A stretch of DNA of 64,000 bases from Rosellinia necatrix (lineage: Eukaryota > Ascomycota > Sordariomycetes > Xylariales > Xylariaceae). The translations under genes were made by a program, and so were the position numbers. Location: NCBI GenBank assembly GCA_021209875.1, contig JAGYVD010000010.1, positions 930,001 through 994,000 on the forward strand. The letters run 5' to 3'. Below are positions 12,501 through 25,632 of this stretch, piece by piece (the stretch's first letter is position 1; each line of letters opens with the position of its first letter). The notes below the pieces were generated by a model. That model was not told the origin of the DNA, ran no database searches, and saw only the letters and a program-made list of their open reading frames with translations.

Positions 12501-15188
12501 CATAGTAGATACCGGCCTCTCTAATCCGGCTTACAAATGTGACTTTCACTGACCCAACGCCGCACTCCCCCCTTGTTTAGAGTGTATATACACTCGTACT
12601 GCTTTGTCAACCGCTCAAGTATGCGGGATCCGGAGACGGTAAGTTATGCTCCCGACCAAATAATGGCTTGAAGCTCGTCTCGCTAAACCCCAGTTTTTCA
12701 AACGATCGACGCTGTGCGGAAGAGGCAAGGAGCATGTGCCGCTATTCCGGTGGGACTTTGGCAAGTACCATATACATTAGCAAGCGGAGTATCAGTTTAA
12801 GATTAACTTGGGGTCAATGCCACGTGGTGGCTGTGGTTAAATATAGGAGCGGTGGCATCTGATAGACCAACATACCTTAAGCACGAGCAGGTGGTTGGGG
12901 ATAGGTACATGGGAGAAACCAGTGTGATTAAGCGCCGGGCCAACGGTGGGCGTCAGGAAGGACTTGAGAGTGTGGAGAAATAACAACCGATTCACTTATT
13001 TTTAGTTAGACTTCTTTGTGACGACGAAGTACAAACCGAACCAGCCCTAGATTGACACCTCGGACCCGGCTCGAGGTAAAGAGAAGCGTCAGGCAGAGGA
13101 TTATGGCTGCAGCCTACTGGGTACAGTGGAAATACAAGAGACCGAGACTGTATAGAGCATTACATACATAAGTGAAGGATGAATTCTATAGAATACGATG
13201 TGGAGAGCGCTACACCCGCACGAGAACACTACTAATCATAGCTTCTAGGCCATTCCTATTGCTTTTCCTGCTAGGTATGTTATAATACCACGTGGGAGAG
13301 TGTCTGGGGTGAGGCGACTAGGCGGTGTCGTAGCCCTAAGGGGATCAATCTGGCCGCCATGCCGCTATCAAGGATTTCTCGCTAATGAGAGACGTCAAAT
13401 CAAGATATAGATACCAGTGTTGACATAACAGGAGTACTTTTATCTCATCTAAGGCAGTGCCTACCCCGAATGAAGCTGGTAGAATAAGGTCATTTCGAGA
13501 TGATTGGAACCAGGGCATCAACACGCGAGATAGTGCATGCCAAGTCTAAGGCATCTATCTGGAAGATGCTTTTACATAGGACCGGCCGACAGCAGTCGAA
13601 TATTGGCCATAATTAAAAACCATCCAACAAGGAAGTCTTGGTTTTCCTCTCCCCGCATAACGCGGAGCCGCGGAGGGTTATGAGAAAACCTACCTAGGCA
13701 GGTAGCGTCTATTAGTCGGTAGTATTCTATAAGATAGCGAACACCGTGGAGCCCACAGCGTTGCCTAGAGTTAGGTACCTATTCAGGGTACCGCAGTCCT
13801 TATAGCATAATTACGCGTTGATTCCTTTAAATACCAGCAGATGGTGTGAGACTGTTTGATATAGATGCGACAACGACGGAGGTCATGTCATGTATTTTCC
13901 GGCAGCGAGTAGTAGCCTCATACGATAGTAGTACCTAAAATAGCTAAAATAGACGATCAAGGAAAAAAGTAAATAAAATAGGAATAGCGTAGTAGCCAAG
14001 TGGGTGTCATCGCTTATGATTATTTCCTGATAGTGAGTCACTGCCTTGGATGATGATAAGGTAAGGTATGGTCTGCTAGGCAATCATGAGGAAAACGGTA
14101 TAATCGCGATTCCATTTTGCTTGCAGGTTGCCGCGTCGCTACAGGTGGTTAATTGCCTGCATATCATCAGCCCTACCGCTTTCGGTCTTACATCTAAGAC
14201 GGTACCAAGGTTACCATTATAGTAACGAAAATGACGGCATGCGGATAACAAATAACAGTGTTACATGTGAGGAGAGCGGAGGGGGCTTGGCTATTATAAG
14301 CAAGAGGGGTTGAGCCATGCTGTGCATTTTATCAAGATCGATCAAGATGATGGTTGGATGAGAGCTTAGTTTCCTTGGCCCCCACGTTCCGCTACCCCAA
14401 CTAGCTCTCGGTAGTTTGCATAGAATCGGGGCTCGATTTGAAATCTTCGCTCCCGACGTCACGACTTCAGCACTGATCGTCTCGGAGTGGCTAAATGATG
14501 AAAGCCGCGCTGCTTTGCACCGGTGGCGGTGGGCCAAGCACCCAGTTGGAGAGCCTCCACCACGCCGGGACGTTCTCGTCTATGCGTGTTGGAGTGGTGC
14601 TCCCGACCTAGATAGAGAGAGACTTGCAGGATTCGCCCAGCGAGCCTTGAGCTAAGGAGGAAAGCCCCGGGTTTGTATAGAAACCCACCGATCGTTTAAG
14701 GGAACGACCCCGTACGTGGCTCAGGACAATTGGCTTATTCGCGTAGGCGATATAACGATCTGAGACGGGCGGTCAGGTAAACGGACGATGACACGGCCGT
14801 CAATCCAAGTTACCGCGCTTCGAATTGACTGGGCATGTAGCATTCCTCCAATACTGGCGGTCTACGGAGAGTCGATTCCTGCATGGGGTCAGCCCTAGGG
14901 TTTCATCGAGCCTGGTTGCGTTGCTCAGTCGAATATGATTCGGCACCGGCAGACTGGTAACGGTTCTCATACGCTGTCGTCCCTGCTGGACAAAGCAGGG
15001 CCCCCAATGCTCACCGATCCTGCATCGCAGAGACGCGCTATGTTCAGGCAGATGAGTGCCCAGATGTGCCCGTGATTTACAATACACGCTCCTCTCCAGA
15101 GTTCTGGGATCTGTCTGCGCCGTCTGAGGTAAACTTGATCTGGTCATGCGGAGATGCCATGTCCACCGAAGCCGCTACGTAGCAAATG

Positions 15189-15254
15189 GCATTAGCGTTT
15201 GCATTGGCACTGGTATTGGCACTGGTATTGGCATTGGCATTGGCATTGGTATCA
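15189..15254. repeat. Hexamer array GCATTG/GTATTG/GCACTG
   Basis: Eleven 6-bp units run without a phase break: GCATTA, GCGTTT, then alternating GCATTG, GCACTG and GTATTG, ending GTATCA. Translation of the minus strand gives an Asn/Ala/Thr repeat, but the surrounding frame is not a convincing gene. Confidence 0.85.
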
Positions 15255-18200
15255 ACCTCAGTATCAGTACACATCTGTCTTGAGAAGGGCGTGTCTTGTC
15301 ATCGGGCCCGAATTCACATCATCCCACGGCCCAGAATGCTCGGCGAAAAGAGGTAAGGTCAGGCGCAAGCCGTCAAAGCGGCACGTCTGACGCTCGTTGC
15401 CGGACGAGAGGAGAGGCCGTACCTAGTCAACGGCGAGTGGCCCGTCCAGTGACCCTCCCGGCAACATTGGATTAAGCCATGTGTCGCCAACAACGACGAC
15501 GACAACGACGACGACGACGACGCCGCCGCCGCTGTGGTAGTCCCACGGCAGAACGCTCGTACAGCAGCCTCGGGAATCGTAGTTCTTCTAGTCATCGTCG
15601 GGGTTCCCGGACCCGACGCCATGGTAATAGACCCGTCGATAGCTGGGAGCGGGCCCTCCCAAGTGGAAAATATGCCCAGCGGCGTGTTGCACTGGAGGCG
15701 TCCCCCGTCACACCCGATCGCCCTTCTGCTCCTCGCCCTCGGTGGCTTTGTCTCGGGGTCGCGCAAGACGACCGACCGGGGCCACAGAGGTTGTGGCAGG
15801 TATTTGCGTGTGATGGTGGTGGACCGGACGAGACCGGGTGGACCCGGTCGCAGCGCGGTCGCATAACCTCCTAGCGATGCCACATTAGGCTATCGCGGTT
15901 ATTGGCTAAGCGGGATAGTGTCGCATCTAGCGCCGCGCAAGGCTTTCTTGCCCTCCTCCTCAGTCCGTACCTCCTCCACCCCCTCCTGCCTTCCTCCTGC
16001 CCTCCTCCACCTCCTCCCCCTCCAGCGCCGTGGTGCGCCATCGACGGTAGATCACCCCCTAGAAAGAGAAAAAAAAAAAAAAAGGGAATTTCGGGTAGTA
16101 GGGGACTTGTGAGGTCCATTTGCCATGTTTCATGGTGTACATCGAAGGTATTGTACGGTACACTAGGAGTCGCGGCAAATGAAATGGATGTGGCTGTATT
16201 TTGGCGCATAGCTGTTGCTACCTTACCCGCACACCTAATCCAGGGGCGCATTCGGCCCCGATTTTCTATACCGTGTTCGATGACAGTGTGATATCGCCGA
16301 AACCGTTTTCCCGCCAGTGATACTTGGTGAAGACGGTGCGTTTTATTGTTGCGCCTCCATTTCGAGCTGTGGCTTCTGCAACCTGGTCAAGCTCCCTTTC
16401 CGGTGTGGGAGTGGCAAACCGTCTGGCTCTTTAGGTGCTTTGTATGTGGGAGGTAATTGGGTGCTATGCGACAGTATTTGTACTCGAGTGTGGTGTCCTA
16501 CGAGTGGTTTCCCGTGACACTAGGGGTGAGATCATTCGATGACTATCCAGCATAGGTAAGTTCATATCACCATAAATCCTACATCACGGTCCTAGAATAC
16601 ACTAAATGCAGGCTAATAAACTACGTAGACAGAGTTGTGGATGATAGTAAACACTGGCGACCTGGGAATATAAGCACAAAGAGCCTGGCTACTATCTCAT
16701 TGGAGGGGCTTAGAGTTAGAACGAGGTAAAAAGTACCGTGCTTCATGCACTAGATCCCCATAATTACCTACATACTATCCTCTACCATCAACATGTCGCT
16801 ATCCGCGACCCTTCATATGACTTGAGCATGCTAATAAAGGATGAATTTGGGTTTTAATCAGCATTTTTTTGTCTAGGCTCCAGCATAGCAAAAAAACGGG
16901 AAAGAAGTGAATAAATATAAGTATGTTTATCTACGTTAGGGTTGCTAGAAGGTATTACTATGATCGCCGTATAACCCAAATTCCCTATTTGTTGTCTGGT
17001 GGCACTAAATCCGGGAGTCAATCAGAGCATGGATATTTATGGAAGGGCTTCTCTCAACGGGTGGAGAGAAACTTTTTAGTTATGAGCAGTACATTCAAAG
17101 TAAGCCGAAATCACTCTAGCCACTTGGATAGTACAGAGCATATATGCTAGGTATTCTGTTCATATATAGAGCCGAAGAGTCGGAGAGATAGAAAGAGAGC
17201 AAATTTAAGCGCTTAGACCTGCAGACACACTTTCCATGCGGCCAGTGATAATCGTTGACGAACCAATCACCGTTACCCTCTAATCAAGCAGGTAGTATAG
17301 TTAAAAGCCACTGAGGCTACAACGTAGGCAGCCAAAAATCTGCTTGAGTCTATTGGTAGCTGCAATCCTATCGACTCCTCGTCTAGTTGAATAGGTCACT
17401 CTCATCTAGAAGGCTCGTTTAATCTTGTTTTTTTTTTCTGCTGTGCTTACGGTGGCCTATAGGCTCGCCTACCTACTCTAATTAGGTGATACTTATCGCA
17501 ATATCCGACAATTATATGGTTTTCTTGGGACCCCAAGTTGAAATATCCAAAATACCACATAATTAACTTCAAGAGCTCAAGCCAGATATAGCACGTATTT
17601 ATTGATCTTATAAATCAGCAAATTTTATAAATAATATAATATAACTAGGTTCATATGATTCATTGGCTGCGTTTTATACCCCTGAAAAGTAAGAGCGTGC
17701 TGGTAAAAAGTTGGTGGCATCGACACCGGCTTAACGTAGCAGCTGTAGCCTGAACAGGAAGTAGAGATTTATATCCCCGAAGAAATAGGTTCTGGGTACG
17801 ACTTAGGCGCTTACATGCATGGCTATGGAGACTAGATTCATAAGGCTGTTAAAAAAGAGTGGCATGTCTGCTTCAAGTACATATTAGTAGCATGAAGGGC
17901 ATAGACTCGTTTTTTGTGTACCCGTGGGTCTCATCCAGTACTCAAAGTGGTAGCACAAAGTCCGTTATTACCAGGAAGAGGATATTTATCCTGCTAAAGC
18001 TGCTGTTATAGGGCTTGGTAATTAGAAGGAAAGGCCTTCTTCGAGGTGGGGGAGGGGCATTTTGGCTGGGGGTATTGACCGGCACGATCTAGGCATACAT
18101 ACATGGACAGCAGGATGACAAGTGTTTAGCCTCTTACAGTTGGCTGCAGTATCGATGAAGCGGCTGTTCTAGTGTGCCCGTTATGCTTGTAAATAGCTTA

Positions 18201-19394
18201 GTCTCGAGTCCAAGAGTTCTAAGATAATAGGGGCCCAATAGGAACATGATACTCCAAAACAGACGCGCGGATGTTGGTTATCACGCACAGGAAAGGGAAC
18301 CGCCCGGTCTCATGTACCAATGAAAGAAGGTAGTTCTAATGAAGCATTATCAAACTGAAGTGGTATACTTACATGGAAAAACCGAATAAAGAATCCAGTC
18401 CGTGGTTGTGGTTTGGGGCTGGGAGGATTTTTCTTTCTTTGCCAGTTGATGTGATGGGAGCAGCTGGTGTCGGATACCACTGGCTGGCTTTGATGTTAGT
18501 GGTGGGCAAATATGGCTTATATCAGGCTGCTCAACTGGTTGTCTGCCTATCTGCCCATCGGCTCCAATCTAACCAGCCCGTATCTTGCACTATTTCCGCT
18601 CATGTCGGTGCCTACACTAAGAGGATAGGTCGGCGGTCACTTGTTCTATCGCGAACGGTCCGAGTCCACTTGTAATAATATTGTACCTACTGCCGATAAA
18701 ATATACCGCAGAGACACTACGGAAGCGACGCAGGGTATACAACCGGGCCTATGAACAAAAACAACAAGGTTGGCTGGCATTACCACTGCCCCGGGTCTAT
18801 TAGGCTCCTAGCTTTGAATTCATCGCGCTCCTCTAGCTACGCTCGGGTCTCTGGGATTGGATTCTGAACTCGCATGCGCTTCGTGGTCAGGTTTGCATCG
18901 GCTTTGACCGTGACTGCCTTATGGCCTTGGCCCCAATCTGATGAGTGGGAGAGACAACGCGAGGCCTCATGACAAATGATATTGGGGGTGTACATACCAG
19001 CCGACATCTCATTGGTTACCGACTGGCTGGAACCCAATGGCAGGCCTTCATCGTAGCCGCTACCTGGCAGAACCCTGCTAGACTACAGTAGACCCCAGAG
19101 TTGCATTCTTCACTATCCCCACAGGTACTTTCGTACAGAGCTAGTTCTTGGCGTTGTACACTGTGTGGGCTGTACCTGAAATGTCGGGCAGGTACACTAC
19201 TCTGCCAATTGTACAGCAGACACACATGCCTTCGACAGGTGGTTGAGGTCGGCGTCGCTCCACTTGCAGGGAAAAGCTGACCAACCAACTTGTTCTTCCC
19301 GGAACACACCACATTTGCGTAACTGGTTTTCAAACCATGGACGTCCCGAGCCACCCTTTAGTTACTAACCAGAAGGGAACTTTTGTTGTCCGCT

Positions 19395-19472
19395 CTACCT
19401 ACCTACCTGCCTACCTGCCTACCTGCCTGGGTACCTGCCTGGGTGCCTGGGTGCCTGTCTACCTACCTACCT
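19395..19472. repeat. CCTA/CCTG tetranucleotide tract
   Basis: Roughly eighteen 4-bp units of the CCTA, CCTG and CCTGGG type. It is the longest C-strand example in the window of the CCTA-type tracts that recur between genes. Confidence 0.75.
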
Positions 19473-19904
19473 CATGGGCAGTTCATGGGAAGGGGGAAGG
19501 TGATTTCGGGGACTTCCAGACTACTCTGCATCTCGCCCGTTCCAACCTCGACCATTTCGAGCTGCCTAACCCCGAGCCATGTACATCCTCGCCTGCTTTT
19601 GTCCGAAGGGCAATTCGACACTACCAACTCCACAGGGCTAGTTGTCGCTTTTAACCGACCCTGTCTGTAATTAGGGGATGTGCACTACGGAATGATTCAC
19701 CAGACCAGCCGTCGCGATCTGTGTGCATCAGCCATCCATCTGCCACTGTCTCTTGTCCACCCCGTCATTTTCCTGGTCGTCCCGACGGTCGGAAGTTATG
19801 TTATTGCCCCCAAACTAGCCTCGCGGAATATCACCAAATACCGACATCGCCATCCTCACAACCGCCGGAGGATGTGTCATGGTCCTCACTTCCTTTTCTT
19901 ATCC

Positions 19905-19952
19905 ACAGTCTTATTCACGGTCTTATTCACAGTCTTATTCACAGTCTTACGC
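19905..19952. repeat. 12-bp tandem repeat AGTCTTATTCAC
   Basis: Nearly four copies of a 12-bp unit (AGTCTTATTCAC, one with GG in place of AG), almost identical to each other, which suggests recent expansion. Confidence 0.85.
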
Positions 19953-20335
19953 ATATCTCGCTGCACATGATGACGGGCTCCGACGCGGATGAGCCATGGT
20001 CCCGCGGTAGCCGCCCGCCGCAGTGCAAGAGAGGGATTTGCATTTGCGTTCCAGACAGTCGGGACTGATAGTGCAACCCATTACCCAGTAGAGACGGAGC
20101 AGCTGTGCGCCCGGACATGCTTCTGTCGTGTCGCTGACACTTGAGCCCTAGTCCGCCGGATGTGTGTATTTACACTCCGCCTTTTGGCCTGTCCCAACCG
20201 ATATCCCGCACAGCCACAGGGCGGTCATTCGGTTATACCAGGATACCTGGTGAGTGATGTGAGGTGATCTTCCCGAGTGAGCTAAGGCACCGATTCGGAT
20301 GCTCGGTCGCTTCGACATTAGGTTAGAGAAATCAC

Positions 20336-20384
20336 CCACCCACACACATACATACACACACATACACACACACACATACACACA

Positions 20385-20430
<46 letters not shown>
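20336..20430. repeat. CA-dinucleotide microsatellite
   Basis: About 95 bp of CA repeat, interrupted by regularly placed TACA units in its first half and pure at its 3' end. It is the longest dinucleotide repeat in the window. Confidence 0.95.
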
Positions 20431-20433
<3 letters not shown>

Positions 20434-21890
20434 CCACTTTTCCTTTTTTTCTTATGTCTCCCCATACACTCGCTACATGTCTTGTGTCTGTTCTGTCCTG
20501 TCCCAAGACGTCACATCCCGGCCCACCGGCCGTGTATTTCGATTTCGGCTCGAGCTCGTAGAGCGTCTGGCTAACCCCCCATCCGCAAACGGAAATTGAA
20601 ACGGCGAGACAGCAGCATGTCCGACTGCCAGTAAACCGACTCGTCACCATTGGTTAGTTTACACAATTCTGGGGAGCTTAGTATCCCATATCCTTCATGA
20701 GGCCTGTATGCCCCATCGTCACCTAAAACGAAGGCCGTCTGTATCCGTTTTGTACAGTAAAGGCCATTCATTCATCCATTGCACCCCCCGCTTGTGGCGC
20801 AGGGATACCTTTGATCTACTGTGCAGTAGGCTCAATCAAGGTGATAATACCGGCACCGAAACTCGAACACGTCCTTTTCTTGAACACCCGTGCGCCCACA
20901 GTCTATCAACTTTCTGTCACTAAATTAGTCTACACTAACTCTAGGCCAGGAGATTGTGTTCGGTAGTCATCTCTGATGTGTCGCTAGTGGACGACCCGCG
21001 CCGAAATACGTGTAACGTACCAGATCAAGGCAGCCGGGCCGCCGCAATAAACTAATAACTACTACTATGTACATTTTTCTGGATTTGGCCCTCGGGCTTT
21101 CAACTTCCAATAGAACCCAACCTTCGGACCCGCTCCAGACCCCCGCCAATTGCATTTCGTTGATGGCACGCTAAACGGGTCCCAGGTGGCCAGGTATCGC
21201 GCGCGCACTGGGTCATTTCGTGCGCTGATACAACACATAACTAACTACACGGCGCTTCAGTGCAGCACACCACATCGACTCTTAGGAGCTATGCTGCGAC
21301 GATGTCGTGGGCTCGTCGTGCGGATCTGCAAGCTATTATTGTAGGCTCATGAAATATTCCCTGAACACTTTTGTGTTGTCCTGTCCCTATTTCTTATATC
21401 ATCTTCCGCTTCTCTATTCCTCGGCATCGCTCGTGGCGTTAAAATTGTGTAGCCCTAAACGGGCCGCTCCTCTTTCCCGAGACATGCATAACTATAGATA
21501 CTAGATACTTAGTATTGCGCCAAACCTGCTTCCCTTTTCCGTCCATAGTCGCTACATTTTCGACTAGACTAGGCAGAATAGGAAGATAAGGCCTTCTTCC
21601 AGGATCCGCAGCGAATAAGACACAAAATTGGCGAATGATTGTGAGTAGCGATCAACTGGACCGAATCTCTGGGTTCCCTCTCCCCCTGCAAACTAGACAG
21701 GTACTTAAGTATTTAAGCATTAGGTAAATGTCTTCCACGTGCTTGGCATTAACTGCACAGTACCAAAAGAATACTACATATTTTTATCCGAAACCGTACC
21801 AGTACGGGTCCTGAGAGCAGGCGGACCGTTGGGCAATCTGAAGCTCAAGATACCATTACGTCTGAAGGAGAGGAAATAGGACAAAGGCAC

Positions 21891-21945
21891 AGCAGGGACA
21901 GAGCAGGGACAGAGCATGGACAGAACATGAACAGAACATGGACGG
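21891..21945. repeat. 11-bp tandem array upstream of the Myb-like gene
   Basis: Five 11-bp units in phase: AGCAGGGACAG twice, AGCATGGACAG, AACATGAACAG and AACATGGACGG. It lies about 580 bp upstream of the Myb/SANT-like gene. Confidence 0.85.
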
Positions 21946-22525
21946 AATATTCTATGATTATGACCCTCTTGCTACTCTGACAAGCCCCCATCTCATACCC
22001 CCGCGTACAACGCCTGTACTTCTCCGTTTATTCGCTGGGTCCTCCTCTCGACTTTGATATTATCAACAGACCCCTTGTCACCAGGCACTTCTTCTTACGG
22101 GGCTACCAAGTCTGCATCCACCCTCCCCGTTGGTCCATCAACACTGCCAGGGGTACCTTCGTGCAGAGGTAGGGTACGATATGTCTACATGCTGGTACAA
22201 GGCAATCGGCTTTGCATGGGCTCCATACTGTACCAGGGAGTGCCACAATGCCTCCCGCAGATGCAACCCTGGATGGGACTCACCTGTGAGCAGGGTACAA
22301 CAGTTCATCGGCTGCCGGGGTCGCTAGCACACCACCTTAGATATCCAGACAGATCGACTTAAGACAAGGCTTTTGTATTCTTCCCGAGCTTTATAACGAG
22401 TCCTTCCCCGTCGTTTACTTCGCCTCACACTTGGTCACGACCCGGGAAGGTATATTTCTATCCTTTGCTCCCCGTCTTGAGCTCGCACATCTCACTTCCC
22501 TCCAGGTAACCCACTTCAAGCGCCC

Positions 22526-24360
22526 ATGTACGCATATAATACTGCCTCATCCTCAACGCCTTCCTCTAGATCTGCTTGTACCTCCGAATCAAACTCTTCA
22601 CGGCAAAGTACTAGTTCGCCAACTACGCAGCATACACATATACTCGCAATCTATCGTGATATGCATGATACCACCTATATGTCGTCCAAGATTGCCCATA
22701 TGGACGACGGCTTATCCAGGGCATCTCCTCCATCCGAGGGCAGGCACTCATCTGCCACGCCATCCACCTCCACTTATGGGACTCACGACATGGTCCAGGC
22801 TTTCACATCGGTAGGGCTATACTTGTTTATCTCATATAAAAGTTGAGCGATGGCTAACAAGCAATCTAGACTTATAGCCCTTATTCAGTGCCGGCATATG
22901 ACTCGTCGTTGCCCACCCCAATATCTGTAGCCGGATCGCCTTTGATGCCAGAAAGATCACACAAGATGTTATCTACGTATAACCCACATGGGGGGCACCC
23001 TCAGCAACTCACTCCGCCATCATCATCCCGCCCTTGGCCGTACGGATCGGACATGTCAAGCGCCTCGTCAGCTTCCATGACGGTACCGTCCACTACAGCC
23101 GAGATGCTAGATATTCATTCCCTAGAGTCCTCACACTCCCCGGAGCAGCACGCGGCAGTGATCGACCCAACACCCCACTACTGGGGTGCTTATGGGGTCT
23201 CGAGCCACGATTCGACGGAAGAGCTATCTGCACCTCTGCCTCATCACTCTCTTTATTCCAGCGTGCCGCCATCGTTATTGATAAGATCACCCCCTTATGG
23301 ACTGTCTTCCACCACACACGTTCCGCTTGCCCCAGCTCTCTCGCAAGGCCAAACGCCTCCGCATCTCACGGATCCGCGGTTGTTGATGGCACACGATATC
23401 CAACATCAATTTGATAATCTGAGCAACATATCATTGGAATATGGTCAAGCATACCCCGCCAGAAAGCACTCTAGAGCCAGGGCAACTCGCGCCAGCCGGC
23501 AGTCGAAGCGAAGTAGCGGTACGCACCAAAGCTCTGCTAGGAATAGCGGGCACTCCGACTCCATGGCGGCAAGCGTGTCACCTGAGTGTACTCCCCCAAG
23601 GCATCTTACTCTTGACCCTAAGGCGCCGGAGGACTCTCGGTATCTCGTGGAAATGCGGTGCCAGATGAGTGATGATAAGGGAAAGGGGATGTGGGAACAT
23701 ATTCAACAGGCCTACAAGGAGCGCTATGGCCGCAAAACCAAGGAAAACCTGCAGATGCAGTTGATTCGGTCTGTCCAGTCGTATGCCATCTGGCCTGAAG
23801 AAGAGGTAAGTCTACTTTCTGAGCTAGATACGAAGATAAAAATTAATAAACTAACGTAACAATAGGATCAAGCTCTGAAAGATGCGGTCGAAGAATATGA
23901 GAGGCGCCGGTACCCTGAAATCCGTAAAATCATGAAAGCAAAGGGTGGCCGTCGCGTTTGGGACTGGAATGACGGTAGTATAGCGAAGCGACTGGTTCAG
24001 ATGGGAGTCGACGAGATCGACGACCAAGACCCGGTTAAAAGAACTCGCCGGAAGCGCAAGAGCACCGTCCGCCAGAAATCCGGCGGTGAGCCTTGGGTTG
24101 GATGCGTGAATATCCAATACAACAGCGAGCCACGCGAGTTGACGGTGGAAGAAGACGAATTGCTTATGGAGGCGTTCTGTAAACAAGAACCCGAGTCTCC
24201 GTTATCCGATATCATGGAACATCCGGCAATTTCCAACGTCGATAGCGACAGGAACTCCAGCGACGGCCAGAGCGCACGCGTCGCCAAACAGGCGTGTGAC
24301 CAAATGCTTGCCAGGCAAAGCGAGCATGTATACAATGGACATGGCCGATACATGCCCTAG
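22526..24360 (+). CDS. Nuclear protein with two Myb/SANT-like blocks
   Basis: Three exons: 22526-22810, 22870-23805 and 23866-24360, all joined in phase 0, giving 571 residues. Both introns are short (59 and 60 bp). Residues 1-345 are Ser/Pro/His-rich and look disordered, with a basic Arg/Ser patch near 295-315. Two tryptophan-containing helical blocks follow: about 349-400 (RYLVEMRCQMSDDKGKGMW, then KERYGRKT) and about 405-458 (WPEEEDQALKDAVEEYERR, then RRVWDWNDGSIAKRL). WPEEEDQALK resembles the first helix of Myb repeats. A basic cluster KRTRRKRKS near 470 is a likely nuclear localisation signal, and the tail is acidic. The reading is a DNA-binding regulator, but I do not recognise a named family. 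The second intron falls exactly inside the EEED helix. An acceptor/donor-like CCAGGTAA just before the ATG leaves room for a 5' UTR intron. Confidence 0.82.
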
Positions 24361-25586
24361 AAGGCGCATCCCCATGCACTGGCATGCAACCCAATAAAGA
24401 TACCCTTTCTGTTTACTGGCGGTAATAGTCACGGGCTGGCAAATCACCTTCGGCTCTCCTTTTTCAGCAAGCGATCAGCATTACAAAATTGCATCATGGA
24501 TTTTTCGGCGTACTCCCGTTATAGAAGGATATCAGTTCGCAAGACATTGTTTTATATCTCTGCCAGTTGGGCACACATATTATATTCACTATGGTGGCGA
24601 ATCACTCGCCCATATATACCCCCTGCCCTCTTGGTTTAGGTGAAGCATATGTATCTGGGCGTCTACAAAGCCGAGCATAGTTACTTTTGTATTCCTGGAG
24701 ACTCGAATTTTCAGTAGTGGTTCACGTCTGAAGGCAGGCCTAAGCATTGGAGTTTGGGGACATTAAACTTTATTCCATTTTTTGAGATTGATAAGACTGG
24801 TACAGACTCAGGTCAGGGTTACAGTGGTTCTATAGGTGCACGCGAAAGCCAAGGAATCGGCAAATAAAAAAGTTGAGGAAGGGAATTGGCTGGTCCACGA
24901 TACCAATTGACTCATACGAGCCGATAGATGTATATCAGCTGGATTGTACATAATCAAAGAGCTTTCAACCATTGTCTAATCCACCTATCCAAAAGTGAGA
25001 AGGGGCATCAGATGTTACTAACGTATACGTGATCTGGGATGCTTGATAATCTCACCCCATACCAAAGCTTAGGTGCCTACATAGAAGGTAGTTCATGTTC
25101 TAGTTTACGATCTACTCACCCTCGCGTGTCGTGCAAAGTCGAATGCGCAAAAGAAAAAAAAAAAAAAGCTTCTTTGCCGTGCCCTCGAAAATAGAGGCGC
25201 TCTCACATTCCTCTGCCGGGTCCCCGCCTGACCATGCGTCGTGAGCCCTACTGCGCCGCCTCATCGCTTTTCTCTCTCTCTCTTTCTTTTCGAGGGGGGT
25301 GGGTTTCGTATCGAGACGGTGCCAGTGTCATTAACGCGGGCGGCAAGCGATAATAACCATGCGCATGAGCAACATTCCGCGTCGCCGGGAACCCCCCTGC
25401 AGCCCATCATCTTTTCTTTTTTTTTTTCTTGGCTTCTTTTCGCAGGGCCTTCCCTTACAATAGCCCCTCCAACGTTGCCGAGCAAAGCACGTGTGCGAAC
25501 AAGGATATGCAAATGCACGTTGGGGGCGCCTCTCTTGTGTGTGTGGTGTATTCTATTTCATTTCATTTTAGTGCGTTTTTTTGTAT

Positions 25587-25632
25587 CTTATTATTATTAT
25601 TATTATTATTTTCTCTCTCTCTCTCTCTCTTC
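25587..25632. repeat. TTA trinucleotide then CT dinucleotide microsatellite
   Basis: Eight or so TTA units are followed directly by about nine CT units, in a pyrimidine-rich stretch with no supported gene. Confidence 0.9.

Larger units (their letters stand above)
9554..22525. other. Gene-poor region of about 13 kb
   Basis: I find no gene I can support in 13 kb. Frames are short and broken, with TAG and TAA frequent at 11.5-14.3 kb and 16.5-18.4 kb. Runs of C and T appear at 10.2-10.9 kb. A GC-richer patch at 14.35-16.3 kb has several overlapping frames of 80-170 codons, none with a recognisable domain. The tandem repeats are listed separately. The texture suits decayed, possibly repeat-induced-point-mutated, non-coding DNA, but no intact transposon, LTR or reverse transcriptase motif was seen. 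Confidence 0.6.

Noticed and set aside
14416..14655. 79-codon frame with fairly protein-like sequence (APDVTTSALIVSEWLND)
   Set aside because: No flanking exons, no domain and no context; it may be a gene relic but cannot be supported.
15359..15883. Overlapping frames of 110-174 codons on both strands
   Set aside because: All are driven by GC-rich and GAC/GTC repeat composition; the longest begins at GTG; no domain seen.
20336..20430. Regularly interrupted CA repeat considered as a CRISPR-like array
   Set aside because: It is a simple microsatellite in a eukaryotic genome; there are no unique spacers.
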